From IMG/VR virus record IMGVR_UViG_3300007734_000585, positions 1 through 32,831 of that record: a stretch of DNA of 32,831 nucleotides; one strand, given 5' to 3'. The notes under the pieces were generated by a model that was not told the origin of the DNA, did not search any database, and was given only the letters and a program-made list of their open reading frames with translations. This stretch comes from a virus. The translations under genes and the position numbers were made by a program. Of the stretch, positions 1 to 5,644 are shown one piece after another. Each line of letters begins with the position of its first letter. Within the stretch, counting starts at the first letter, position 1.

Positions 1-127
1 AAGTCGTTGCTGGCGGTCGGCTGCGCACGCAGGCCCAGGGTTTTCAAGTAATCAAAGGCTGTGACCTCATAGATTGCGTCCCTGGCCATGCCTGCCGGGT
101 CACCCCATATCAAAACCTGGTGGTTTG
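1..127. repeat. Left copy of 127-bp terminal direct repeat (circular assembly overlap)
   Basis: Bases 1-127 are identical to bases 32705-32831. A terminal overlap of exactly 127 bp is what a de Bruijn assembler run with k=127 leaves on a circular contig, so this is most likely an assembly signature rather than a biological terminal repeat. It lies inside the terL coding sequence, and the reading frame is continuous when the two copies are merged, which supports a complete circular or circularly permuted genome of 32,704 bp. Confidence 0.95.
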
Positions 128-1235
128 GGTAGAGCTGGTTCAATTCGGCCAGCAGCTGGTGGCCAAAGCGCTCCAGGCCCATGTCAAAAGTGACGATTTC
201 CTTGTGAATCAGCCAGCGACCGTTGGATAAACGCTGGCCAATGGTGGCTGCAGGGGTCAAACCAAAGTCGAGCCCCACCTGTATGGGCACCGTTGGGTCA
301 ACTTCGGTGTCACCAGACATGGTCGAGTCCTCATATTCCGGCCAAACAGGGCGACCTTCTTGCACATAGGTGTATTCGCCCCCGGCATAGCAGCGGATCC
401 AATCCAAATTCTTGCCAAGCAGCATCTGTTGGTAGTAGCCGGACGGCAGGTTGTGGACGTTTTCGGCCCTTGGGTTGATCTTCCACCACTTGCCAGACGC
501 AAAGATGTGGTCGTTGGCCTCTGGGTTGTCTGGCAGGTCGTCAGGATCCACGGGCACCACGCCGCCGGGCTGCTTGAAGAACTTCCAAGCGTACTGGCCA
601 GTCATTTTTTCCTTTTCGGCCATGCGGTGCCACCAATGATCGTCGTCCATGGGGTTGGTGTCCATCCAAATACCATGCCATGTGGCACCACCGTCGCGCT
701 TGGTGGGGTATCGGCCAACCCGGTGGGTCAAACCATCGATCACGGCCTTGGGCAGCTCACGGGCCTCGTTGACCCAAGCGCCTGTCAGCTCCAGCGAGAG
801 CAGTTTCCTGACATCCTTGGGCTGATCAAGGGCCAAGAAGATGACCTCGCAGTCAATCCCAGCCGCGTCACCACGGGCAGGCAGCCTGATGTGGTGGGTG
901 ATGGGCGGTGTCCACAGCATGGGGCCAAAGGTTGACTCAGGGAAGAGATCCAGCCATGTCTTGATCGTTGTCGTTTTCAGCATAGGGTAGCTGTTTCGGA
1001 CAATGGCCCAGCGCGAATACCTGACATTGTCAATCGGACTTGCCTTTTGCTGCACTGCGCGAATGAAGATCTTGGCCGCGCAGCCGTAGCTCTTGCCCGA
1101 TCCCACTGGCCCCATGATCCCCTGCACGAAGTTCTTGCTCTGGATGAAGTCGTAGATCACCGGCGACTCGCTGAAGTCTAGGTTCAGACCAGCTATCGGC
1201 ACGCTCTTGTCTGACATTTCTTTGGTACGGGCCAT
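1..1235 (-). CDS. terL: Terminase large subunit, N-terminal part (gene continues through the circular join)
   Basis: This is the ATPase half of the DNA-packaging motor, which cuts the concatemer and drives DNA into the prohead through the portal. The start is the ATG at 1235, preceded by GGAGC and by an in-frame TAG about 24 nt upstream. Residues 42-49 form a Walker A loop (GPVGSGKS). A Walker B-like segment ends in WVNEA at about residues 154-158, with the catalytic Glu at 157. The nuclease domain begins near residue 320 (GLDFG, Asp323) and includes WGDPAG (Asp379). The left edge of the window cuts the gene after residue 411. Joining it to the frame ending at 32386 gives a full 517-residue protein, normal for podoviral TerL. 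It follows terS by one small gene. Confidence 0.95.
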   Translation of the reverse strand, partial: MARTKEMSDKSVPIAGLNLDFSESPVIYDFIQSKNFVQGIMGPVGSGKSYGCAAKIFIRAVQQKASPIDNVRYSRWAIVRNSYPMLKTTTIKTWLDLFPESTFGPMLWTPPITHHIRLPARGDAAGIDCEVIFLALDQPKDVRKLLSLELTGAWVNEARELPKAVIDGLTHRVGRYPTKRDGGATWHGIWMDTNPMDDDHWWHRMAEKEKMTGQYAWKFFKQPGGVVPVDPDDLPDNPEANDHIFASGKWWKINPRAENVHNLPSGYYQQMLLGKNLDWIRCYAGGEYTYVQEGRPVWPEYEDSTMSGDTEVDPTVPIQVGLDFGLTPAATIGQRLSNGRWLIHKEIVTFDMGLERFGHQLLAELNQLYPNHQVLIWGDPAGMARDAIYEVTAFDYLKTLGLRAQPTASND

Positions 1236-1281
1236 CTTGTTGCTCCAGTTGTTCAGCTATTTGTCTCTTGCGCCACATCAC

Positions 1282-1650
1282 TCACCCCGCGGTGCGCTGT
1301 GGTGGGGTGGCTTCTGTTAATGGTTCTGTACTGTTGAAGTTGTCACGCTTAACCTCAAACTTTGCCAACCAATCATCAGGCGCATCACGAAATTTAGGTT
1401 CTCTCTTCTCAGTCAATGCAACCATGTATTCCATGCCGTTGTACAACCCGTGCATATATGAGTCGTAATTCCAATTGCCGTGTTGCCCTTGTACTTCCAA
1501 CATTTCACGCATGATGCGTACAGGCTCTTGCTCCGGCCGTGCCAAGGCTTCTTTGATGGCGGTGATGGCTGGTTGTCTTGCTTCCAGCCATGATGGGCCG
1601 GGATATTCCAACGCCTCAAGCGCCAACTTCAATGCTTCATCTTGTGTCAT
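1282..1650 (-). CDS. Hypothetical phage protein, 122 aa
   Basis: The product is an acidic, helical small protein of unknown function. Its N-terminus (MTQDEALKLALEALE, then an ITAIKEALA segment) resembles a very common family of short hypothetical proteins in phages of Burkholderiales and Enterobacteria, usually found in accessory or early regions. I chose the ATG at 1650 because GGGGGA lies just upstream and because this start overlaps the end of terS by 14 nt. The open frame reaches further upstream to 1683, but that part lies inside terS and looks unlike the family. It lies between terS and terL, 46 bp ahead of the terL start. No membrane segment or catalytic motif is visible. Confidence 0.75.
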   Translation of the reverse strand: MTQDEALKLALEALEYPGPSWLEARQPAITAIKEALARPEQEPVRIMREMLEVQGQHGNWNYDSYMHGLYNGMEYMVALTEKREPKFRDAPDDWLAKFEVKRDNFNSTEPLTEATPPQRTAG

Positions 1651-2074
1651 GTTTCCCCCGTGGTGCCACCACATTGATGTCAATCACACTCGGTTTCTCA
1701 TTGCCGTCGTCCAGGTTGTCCAGCAGCCCACTGGCCTTGGCCAGCAAACGCAGCACTCCAACCTTGTCATAGAGCTCAATGTCAAGCGTCGAGTACACAT
1801 TGCCCTCCGAGTCCTTCTTGCTGTTGACCTTGATGCTCTTGATCGCATGCAGCGCATGCTCTGGTATATCGCTAGACCTCTTGACCGTCACATTGCCCTG
1901 CTCATCCCAAGACATGATGTCAGTCAGCTTGGTGTTGGCCATGCTCAGCAAGGCATAGGCCACAGCTTCCTTGTTGTCCATGATGGTTCTTGAGCGCTCC
2001 AGCCTGCGCTGCACAGACCTGACCCCACCCCAGTTGGTCAAGGGAGGGATCACGGTTGACTTAACCCGTGCCAT
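1637..2074 (-). CDS. terS: Terminase small subunit, 145 aa
   Basis: The small terminase recognises phage DNA and delivers it to TerL for packaging. The C-terminal half carries the signature of the Terminase_2-like family: a stretch with IPEHALHAIKSIKV followed by a beta strand (TLDIELYDKVGVLRLLAK). The N-terminal DNA-binding helices expected of full-length members are short here, with only WGGVRSVQRRLERSR before the first conserved segment. The ATG at 2074 overlaps the upstream gene by 14 nt and has only a weak ribosome site. An internal ATG at 1981 (MDNKEAV) is an alternative start. Position directly before terL, with one small gene between, supports the call. Confidence 0.8.
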   Translation of the reverse strand: MARVKSTVIPPLTNWGGVRSVQRRLERSRTIMDNKEAVAYALLSMANTKLTDIMSWDEQGNVTVKRSSDIPEHALHAIKSIKVNSKKDSEGNVYSTLDIELYDKVGVLRLLAKASGLLDNLDDGNEKPSVIDINVVAPRGKHDTR

Positions 2075-2309
2075 CGCGAGCTTTCAGCATTGCGTCTGCC
2101 ATCCCATAACAGGCTTCAGCCGCCGCATTTTTTAACTGAGTTGTTTTTTCATCTGAATATGACCTTTTTTGCAATTCAGCAACAACAGAAGGCATGATTA
2201 TTTGCATAGCCTTAGCCGCAAAGTAGTCCCGCAGTGTCATGCCACCCTCAGTTTTTTGTGCCAACGTAGCTGTTGGAAATGCTGGTGGGTTGTTCATGTC
2301 GGCCACCAT
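2061..2309 (-). CDS. Hypothetical phage protein with GMTLRDYFAAKAM motif, 82 aa
   Basis: This is a short soluble protein of unknown function. It contains NNPPAFP near the N-terminus, GGMTLRDYFAAKAMQ in the middle and a helical tail ending CYGMADAMLKAR. That arrangement is widespread among small accessory proteins of Proteobacteria phages; no biochemical role is known to me. The ATG at 2309 shares one base with the stop of the upstream SSB-tip gene (TGATG), which implies translational coupling. The family usually begins at MNNPP, so the ATG at 2297 is a good alternative. Its 3' end overlaps terS. Confidence 0.75.
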   Translation of the reverse strand: MVADMNNPPAFPTATLAQKTEGGMTLRDYFAAKAMQIIMPSVVAELQKRSYSDEKTTQLKNAAAEACYGMADAMLKARDGTG

Positions 2310-2605
2310 CAGAACGGTATATCGTCATCATTGTCTGGCACCACAGCCTTGGGGCTAGGCTGGGGAGCAGCAAACACAGGCGCAGCAGCAGCCACAGGCC
2401 CACCACCACCCGTCTTGGCCTTGCCAACCTTGATCTTGAACCAAACCCCGCCATCAGGCTTCTTGTTGACGTAGATGTCCAAGAAATGCTTGGTGCCATC
2501 AGGCATCACAAACGTGCCCTTGTAGTCACCATGCCACAACTCGGTCTTCTCAGCATTCTTCCAAGCCCTGCCCTCGCTCGGCTTGATCTCATTGTCGTTT
2601 GTCAT
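2309..2605 (-). CDS. Small protein with SSB-like acidic C-terminal tip, 98 aa
   Basis: The start is the ATG at 2605, with AAAGGA about 8 nt upstream; the open frame extends further but that part is not protein-like. Residues about 10-55 are rich in alternating aromatic and charged positions (WKNAEKTELWHGDYKG, then HFLDIYVNKKPDGGVWFKI), consistent with a small beta-barrel such as an OB fold. A Gly/Ala/Pro linker follows. The chain ends NDDDIPF, the same last six residues (DDDIPF) as bacterial single-stranded DNA-binding protein, whose tip recruits repair and replication proteins. I infer an ssDNA-binding or SSB-mimic protein acting with the nearby initiator. The core does not look like classical SSB, so the fold is a guess. 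The stop overlaps the next start (TGATG). Confidence 0.65.
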   Translation of the reverse strand: MTNDNEIKPSEGRAWKNAEKTELWHGDYKGTFVMPDGTKHFLDIYVNKKPDGGVWFKIKVGKAKTGGGGPVAAAAPVFAAPQPSPKAVVPDNDDDIPF

Positions 2606-2976
2606 AAATATGTCCTTTGCATGATTGTCGTTGAAAAAGGGAAAAAAGCCTCCAAGGAAAAAGGAGGGAAAATTTTTGGGGTTCCCCCGACCGCTACCGT
2701 GAGGGGTGGGGGGCAAGGGGTCGCGTTCCGGGCGCGTCGTCGGGCGCGGATCGCCTGCGCGCACGCTGGCGCATATAGGAAGCCTGCCCCGCCAGTAGCC
2801 AGACACCCCTTGATCGGCCAGCCCTGTACAAAATCCATACGTTCGTATGCTGGTTGGACACATCGAATTACAGGCCCTACAACGCACTGACAGGTTGAGT
2901 GGCTACCCTTGCCTAGACCAGCCTGCGATCGTGGCTGGAAGGTTGGTTTCCGTGGCTTGGCGGGGTATCCAATCAT
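2602..2976 (-). CDS. Doubtful 124-aa frame filling the gap between the replication initiator and the SSB-tip gene
   Basis: An open frame fills this otherwise gene-free 367-bp gap. Its ATG overlaps the initiator stop as ATGA, and its stop overlaps the next start as ATGA, which is the coupling style of the neighbours. Against it, the product is almost devoid of acidic residues, rich in Pro, Arg and Cys, has no recognisable domain, and has no convincing ribosome site. The stretch 2690-2830 is clearly more G+C-rich than its surroundings. It may instead be structured non-coding DNA or RNA leader for the downstream gene. The function is unknown in either case. Confidence 0.25.
   Translation of the reverse strand: MIGYPAKPRKPTFQPRSQAGLGKGSHSTCQCVVGPVIRCVQPAYERMDFVQGWPIKGCLATGGAGFLYAPACAQAIRARRRARNATPCPPPLTVAVGGTPKIFPPFSLEAFFPFSTTIMQRTYL
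2836..2849. promoter_or_regulatory. Perfect dyad CATACG-TT-CGTATG, candidate operator
   Basis: A 6+2+6 perfect inverted repeat lies in the gap between the replication initiator and the SSB-tip gene. Its size fits a dimeric repressor or ribbon-helix-helix site. No strong promoter hexamers are adjacent, so the role is inferred only from symmetry and location. Confidence 0.3.
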
Positions 2977-3908
2977 CTGGCATCTGCCTGCAACTGCCTG
3001 ATACCTGCCATCAGGGTGGCTGAGCTGGGTGTGATGCCCTCGGCCTTGTACAGCGGCAGCAGGGTGTCGAGGCAGCTTGCGATCTGCTCGGTCGTTATGC
3101 CGTCACTGACCAGCTGTTCAACTTCTTGATTGCGCAGAACTAACATGTTGTCTTCTTCTTTTAAATGTTTACTTGTTTCATGTTTACTTATTACATGTTG
3201 TCTTAACATGTGTTCTTCTGTGTTTTGCGACACTCCTGAGTGTCCTATTGGTTGCCTATGTAACATGTCTTCATTGGACACTGCTGCGTGTCCTATGTGG
3301 GCATGGTTATCCACAGGCTTGGTGCCCTTGGATTGAGCCTTTTTGATTGCTTCTTTCATGCTCTTGACTGTGATTGTTTCGCCTTGTTTGGGCATGGTTT
3401 TGTACCTCTTGATTGGCTGCTTGAGTACTTTGCTGATTGCTTGGGCGACTCTGCGTTGGCCCTCTGGGTCTGGTTGCTCTGCTTGCATTGCTTGCTCCTC
3501 CTTGATTGCTGGTGGCCTGGTGTCTTCGATGCTGCTGGTGACTGCCATGGCTGTGGCCGCGTCTACTGATTGATCAAAGATGACCCGCAGCGTGTTACAG
3601 CGCTCGCCTCTGAATCCCTTTTTGATGATCTCGACATAGCCTGCAGCCCTGAGTTGCATGAGCTGGTTGGTGACCGCTTGGCGGCTAATGTTGAGGTCTT
3701 TGGCTAGCCTTGCTTGGCTCACCCATGTGATGCCAGCCCGGTTGCAATAGCTGCACAGCACACCCAAGATCCTGATTGACCCATCTGTCAGCGTCTGGTC
3801 TGTCAGCGCCTTGAGCGGCATCACAGCGATCTTGCGTTGGTCTGGCGGCGCGTCCTTCTTGTAGATGCGCGGCTTCTTGGGCAGGGTGAAGTTGACAGGC
3901 TCAGCCAT
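2973..3908 (-). CDS. Winged-helix replication initiator (lambda O-like in role), 311 aa
   Basis: This probably binds the phage origin and recruits host replication proteins. Residues about 30-110 form a winged helix-turn-helix domain: helices around ALTDQTLTDGSIRILGVL, a recognition helix in LNISRQAVTNQL (about 72-83), and a wing rich in basic residues (EIIKKGFRGER). A long polar linker, about residues 110-260, is low in structure and is encoded partly by the repeat cluster at 3143-3315. The C-terminal 50 residues are again helical. This N-terminal DNA-binding, origin-in-gene, C-terminal-recruitment plan is that of lambda O and related initiators. The ATG at 3908 is 5 nt after the upstream stop; a GTG at 3932 would add eight residues. 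No primase or helicase motifs are present. Confidence 0.65.
   Translation of the reverse strand: MAEPVNFTLPKKPRIYKKDAPPDQRKIAVMPLKALTDQTLTDGSIRILGVLCSYCNRAGITWVSQARLAKDLNISRQAVTNQLMQLRAAGYVEIIKKGFRGERCNTLRVIFDQSVDAATAMAVTSSIEDTRPPAIKEEQAMQAEQPDPEGQRRVAQAISKVLKQPIKRYKTMPKQGETITVKSMKEAIKKAQSKGTKPVDNHAHIGHAAVSNEDMLHRQPIGHSGVSQNTEEHMLRQHVISKHETSKHLKEEDNMLVLRNQEVEQLVSDGITTEQIASCLDTLLPLYKAEGITPSSATLMAGIRQLQADAR
3143..3315. other. Origin-like repeat cluster (iterons, dyads, AT-rich stretch, DnaA box) inside the initiator gene
   Basis: Within the initiator gene lie two identical 12-mers ACATGTTGTCTT (3143-3154 and 3193-3204, 50 bp apart) and two variants (3206-3217 and 3263-3272). Two ATGTTTACTT copies sit 15 bp apart (3165 and 3180) in an AT-rich stretch. 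Two related dyads follow, GACACT-N4-AGTGTC (3229-3244) and GGACAC-N6-GTGTCC (3276-3293), each followed by CTAT. A perfect DnaA box lies at 3307-3315. Repeated binding sites, an AT-rich unwinding candidate and a DnaA box are the parts of an iteron-type replication origin. Functional assignment is inference. Confidence 0.65.
3307..3315 (+). promoter_or_regulatory. Perfect DnaA box TTATCCACA
   Basis: The nine bases match the high-affinity R1 DnaA box of Escherichia coli oriC exactly. It sits at the edge of the iteron and dyad cluster, suggesting host DnaA takes part in initiation. A single 9-mer can occur by chance, so the weight comes from the surrounding repeats. Confidence 0.6.
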
Positions 3909-3913
3909 TGCGT

Positions 3914-4207
3914 TCACTTGGATGCCTTCCACAGCTTGGTGACCATGGCTGCCAACTCATTGGCTGACTCTTGGCCACGCTTGTCAATAACCGACATGAT
4001 GTAATCCCTGCGACTGATCTGCGGGGTTGACTTGCGCCTGCGGTTGACCGTAACAGGCAGCTTGTCCAATACCCACTTGGCTTCGGTGTATGCCCTGTAG
4101 GCACTGCTGTAGCTGCCCACCACGGTGCCATCTGGCAGCGTGATGAGCTTGGCATCTGGGTGTACCCTGCCGCATGCCCGGCATGCGAGCTCATCTCCCG
4201 AAGACAC
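3914..4207 (-). CDS. Hypothetical protein with short Cys pair, 97 aa
   Basis: The function is not recognised. The N-terminus carries CRACGRVHPDAKL, a CxxC plus His arrangement that could be half of a zinc ribbon, followed by a beta-like segment (ITLPDGTVVGSYSS). A helical basic C-terminal half ends at the initiator gene. The start is a GTG at 4207, directly after an in-frame TAA, and it overlaps the upstream gene by 17 nt. An ATG at about 4194 belongs to a different frame whose product is not protein-like. The position between a small DNA-binding-like protein and the replication initiator suggests a replication or regulatory accessory. Confidence 0.65.
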   Translation of the reverse strand: MSSGDELACRACGRVHPDAKLITLPDGTVVGSYSSAYRAYTEAKWVLDKLPVTVNRRRKSTPQISRRDYIMSVIDKRGQESANELAAMVTKLWKASK

Positions 4208-4391
4208 GGCTTATGATCTTCTTGCCAAGGCTTGGCTGCTCTGCCTGCCAACGCCTCTCCAGCTCAGTTGTCAGCTGCCTACGCAGCCACTTGGCACCGC
4301 CCAGCTGATGAAACATCTCCCGCTGAGCTGCAGTCACCCTTGCGTAAATCTGTATGTTTACGCCCGTGATATCACTTTTACCCCTTGGCAT
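4191..4391 (-). CDS. Small basic DNA-binding-like protein, 66 aa
   Basis: This is a short basic protein with a beta-like N-terminal segment (DITGVNIQIYARVTAAQREMF) followed by two helices, GAKWLRRQLTTELERRW and a basic tail. The pattern resembles ribbon-helix-helix regulators, in which one strand contacts DNA and two helices dimerise, but the match is loose. The ATG at 4391 overlaps the upstream gene's last 14 nt, and the stop overlaps the next gene. No ribosome site stands out, so translation is probably coupled. Confidence 0.6.
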   Translation of the reverse strand: MPRGKSDITGVNIQIYARVTAAQREMFHQLGGAKWLRRQLTTELERRWQAEQPSLGKKIISRVFGR

Positions 4392-4611
4392 TGTTGTCCT
4401 TCAAAATCTCTTCGTTGAGCTCATACGCGATGCGCCTGACCGAGTCCAGCAGCTCCCGCAAATCAGCCACCATGTTCATTTCACGCTCAAGCGCCTGCTT
4501 GAGCAACTCAATCTGGTGCTGCAGGTTGCGGAACTCGCCGTTGGCTTCCTGTGAGTCCCGCACCGTGCCTTCGTCATCCCTAAACAGCTTGACGTAGCTT
4601 ATGTGCATCAT
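4378..4611 (-). CDS. Coiled-coil hypothetical protein, 77 aa
   Basis: The product begins MMHISYVKLF and continues as an acidic helix with heptad-like hydrophobic spacing (FRNLQHQIELLKQALER, then MVADLRELLDSVRRIAYEL), so it is probably a coiled coil. No function is recognised. The ATG at 4611 has GGAG five bases upstream; the next ATG, at 4608, is equally possible. The frame is open upstream to 4764, but that part overlaps the 33-residue membrane gene and the RuvC-like gene in other frames and is not part of this protein. The start overlaps the stop of the membrane peptide gene. Confidence 0.6.
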   Translation of the reverse strand: MMHISYVKLFRDDEGTVRDSQEANGEFRNLQHQIELLKQALEREMNMVADLRELLDSVRRIAYELNEEILKDNNAKG

Positions 4612-4709
4612 TCGTGCTCCAAATACTTCAGCATGAGCCACAACACCACAAGCGTGAGCAATGAGCCCAGCAACATAAGTGCGACTACCCAAAAAACAGT
4701 CATCAACAT
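4608..4709 (-). CDS. Single-pass membrane microprotein, 33 aa
   Basis: A 34-codon frame encodes an almost purely hydrophobic peptide (MLMTVFWVVALMLLGSLL, then a second hydrophobic run) with a short polar tail ending KYLEHE. It would span the inner membrane once. The ATG at 4709 is preceded by a perfect GGAGGT Shine-Dalgarno about 6 nt upstream, one of the strongest in the window. Its start lies within the end of the RuvC-like gene, and its stop overlaps the next ATG. The role is unknown; small membrane peptides in early regions can act in superinfection exclusion or membrane modulation, but nothing here shows that. Confidence 0.6.
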   Translation of the reverse strand: MLMTVFWVVALMLLGSLLTLVVLWLMLKYLEHE

Positions 4710-5170
4710 GATTGCACCTCCAATACCCAATGTAAAAGCGCCAGCGCATCTGCCTCATTGTCATCTGTCACCGGGTGGCCACGCAACTGCATGGCAGCAA
4801 CCATGTCTTGCTTGCCGGCGTTGCCCTTGCCCGTCGCATGCTTCTTGATGGTGCCCACCGGCACGCCAGCATATGGCACGTTGTGCAGCTCACACCACGC
4901 CGTTAAGATGGCCATCAGCCCACCGTACACATGCGCCGAGTCTGTGCTGGCATGCCTGCGCACCTCTTCAAAGTAGACGGCCTGCAGCTCGCCACCCAGC
5001 GTGCCTTTGAGCTCGTTGAGCCACGTTTTGAACCGCAAGTACCGCATGCCGCCACCCTCGTACCTGCTGGGCTTAAAGCTGGCCCAGCCATGCACAATGG
5101 TGCCGTCCATGGGCCTGCATGCCCAGCCCGTGGTCGTGCCCAAGTCCAACGCCAAGATGTTCTCATTCAT
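4703..5170 (-). CDS. RuvC-like Holliday junction resolvase / RNase H-fold nuclease, 155 aa
   Basis: This is probably a structure-specific endonuclease that resolves branched replication or recombination intermediates before packaging. Asp9 in ILALDLGTTTG, the acidic pair at 68-69 in VYFEEVRRH, and the C-terminal DDNEADALAL (Asp141) reproduce the catalytic acid pattern of RuvC and poxvirus-type resolvases. A K-K-H-x-T-G-K-G segment (about 109-116) is also typical. The ATG at 5170 has GGAG upstream and overlaps the preceding gene's stop. Its length is normal for RuvC-like phage nucleases. It would fit functionally with the exonuclease and RecT encoded on the other strand. Confidence 0.85.
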   Translation of the reverse strand: MNENILALDLGTTTGWACRPMDGTIVHGWASFKPSRYEGGGMRYLRFKTWLNELKGTLGGELQAVYFEEVRRHASTDSAHVYGGLMAILTAWCELHNVPYAGVPVGTIKKHATGKGNAGKQDMVAAMQLRGHPVTDDNEADALALLHWVLEVQSC

Positions 5171-5288
5171 GGCCGGGCTCCGCAGGCTTGTCGCCCGTGG
5201 CCACCAGCGCCAGCTCAATCAGGTATGGCGGCACCAGCTGGCCATCCCTAACCCTGTCCAACAGCTTGTGTGCTTCTTGTGGTGTCAT
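5163..5288 (-). CDS. Small hypothetical protein, 41 aa
   Basis: A 42-codon frame fills the space between the RHH regulator and the RuvC-like gene. It starts with ATGA overlapping the regulator's stop and ends overlapping the RuvC-like start. The product (MTPQEAHKLLDRVRDGQLVP, then an aliphatic helix and a GDKPAEPGHE tail) resembles short uncharacterised phage peptides of the form EA..LL..VR.G....I..AL..TGD. There is no Shine-Dalgarno; translation is likely coupled. The function is unknown. Confidence 0.5.
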   Translation of the reverse strand: MTPQEAHKLLDRVRDGQLVPPYLIELALVATGDKPAEPGHE

Positions 5289-5479
5289 GGCTGGCGTACT
5301 CCAGACAGGAACCGCTGCAGCCGGGGCTGGAGCTCACCGTAGCGTGGCTGCAGCTGCTCACGCACACACTGGTCGATTAGAGATGACACGCTGCGACCTT
5401 GGTCAACAGCTGCCTTGTCGAGCAGCTCTCTGGTTGAAGGGTGCAAGCGCATGAGAAAAGGTTTGAGTTTAGGTTTCAT
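5285..5479 (-). CDS. Ribbon-helix-helix (Arc/MetJ-type) regulator, first gene of the leftward operon, 64 aa
   Basis: This is probably a dimeric DNA-binding repressor. The N-terminal strand KPFLMRLHPSTRELLDKAA followed by the helix-turn-helix pair GRSVSSLIDQCVREQL is the ribbon-helix-helix pattern in which the strand enters the major groove. The ATG at 5479 gives the canonical short N-terminus; an ATG at 5512 would add eleven residues, and neither has a good ribosome site. The gene lies next to the divergent control region and is the first leftward gene, so it is a natural candidate for controlling one or both directions, including itself. A dyad (TAGGG-N5-CCCTA) is 55 bp upstream. Confidence 0.7.
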   Translation of the reverse strand: MKPKLKPFLMRLHPSTRELLDKAAVDQGRSVSSLIDQCVREQLQPRYGELQPRLQRFLSGVRQP

Positions 5480-5533
5480 GGGCGCTGAGTGTATATCTAC
5501 CTGATACCGCATGCCCAGCCAAATGTGTTGTAT

Positions 5534-5548
5534 TAGGGTAACTCCCTA
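5534..5548. promoter_or_regulatory. Dyad TAGGG-N5-CCCTA in divergent control region, candidate operator
   Basis: A 5+5+5 inverted repeat lies between the leftward RHH gene and the rightward cassette. A second, weaker symmetry (CTTGG 5556-5560 facing CCAAAG 5572-5577) is 8 bp to its right, beside the rightward promoter candidate. The RHH regulator encoded next door is the obvious candidate ligand. This is inferred from symmetry and position only. Confidence 0.35.
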
Positions 5549-5585
5549 GAAAATACTTGGTTTACCCACTTCCAAAGCGATATAC

Positions 5586-5614
5586 AAACTATGCTATGAT
5601 TCGCTCATGTTCAA
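5586..5614 (-). promoter_or_regulatory. Candidate leftward promoter (weak match)
   Basis: Read leftward, TTGAAC (5614-5609) and TAGTTT (5591-5586) are separated by 17 bp. They would drive the RHH-to-terminase operon with a leader of about 75-100 nt. The -10 match is poor (3 of 6), so this is tentative. It overlaps the rightward promoter candidate, which would make the two directions mutually exclusive. Confidence 0.25.
5592..5600 (+). promoter_or_regulatory. Extended -10 promoter TGcTATGAT for the rightward cassette
   Basis: TG-n-TATGAT is an extended -10 element, which can work without a strong -35. A weaker alternative pair, TTGGTT (5557-5562) and TATACA (5581-5586) with an 18-bp spacer, lies just upstream. 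Either would give a short leader before the AAGGAG ribosome site at 5631 and the ATG at 5645. Confidence 0.45.
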
Positions 5615-5644
5615 CGCACAGATGACGTGCAAGGAGTTGCAGAC

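Noticed and set aside
1030-1281. 83-codon leftward frame at the terL start
   Set aside because: It overlaps the Walker A region of TerL in another frame and gives an Arg/Gln/Glu-rich product without a motif.
2606-2887. N-terminal extension of the SSB-tip protein to 192 residues
   Set aside because: The extra 94 residues are low in acidic residues and not protein-like, while the ATG at 2605 has a good ribosome site.
3229-3293. The two GACAC dyads as transcription terminators
   Set aside because: They have no T tract on either strand and lie inside the initiator coding sequence; they fit better as protein-binding sites of the origin cluster.
3143-3315. Repeat cluster as a CRISPR array
   Set aside because: The words are 10-12 bp, imperfect and irregularly spaced, and there are no cas genes.
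3901-4251. 116-codon leftward frame overlapping the 97-residue gene
   Set aside because: The product is Pro/Ser/Cys/Trp-rich and unlike a protein; the 97-residue frame has natural composition and a CxxC motif.
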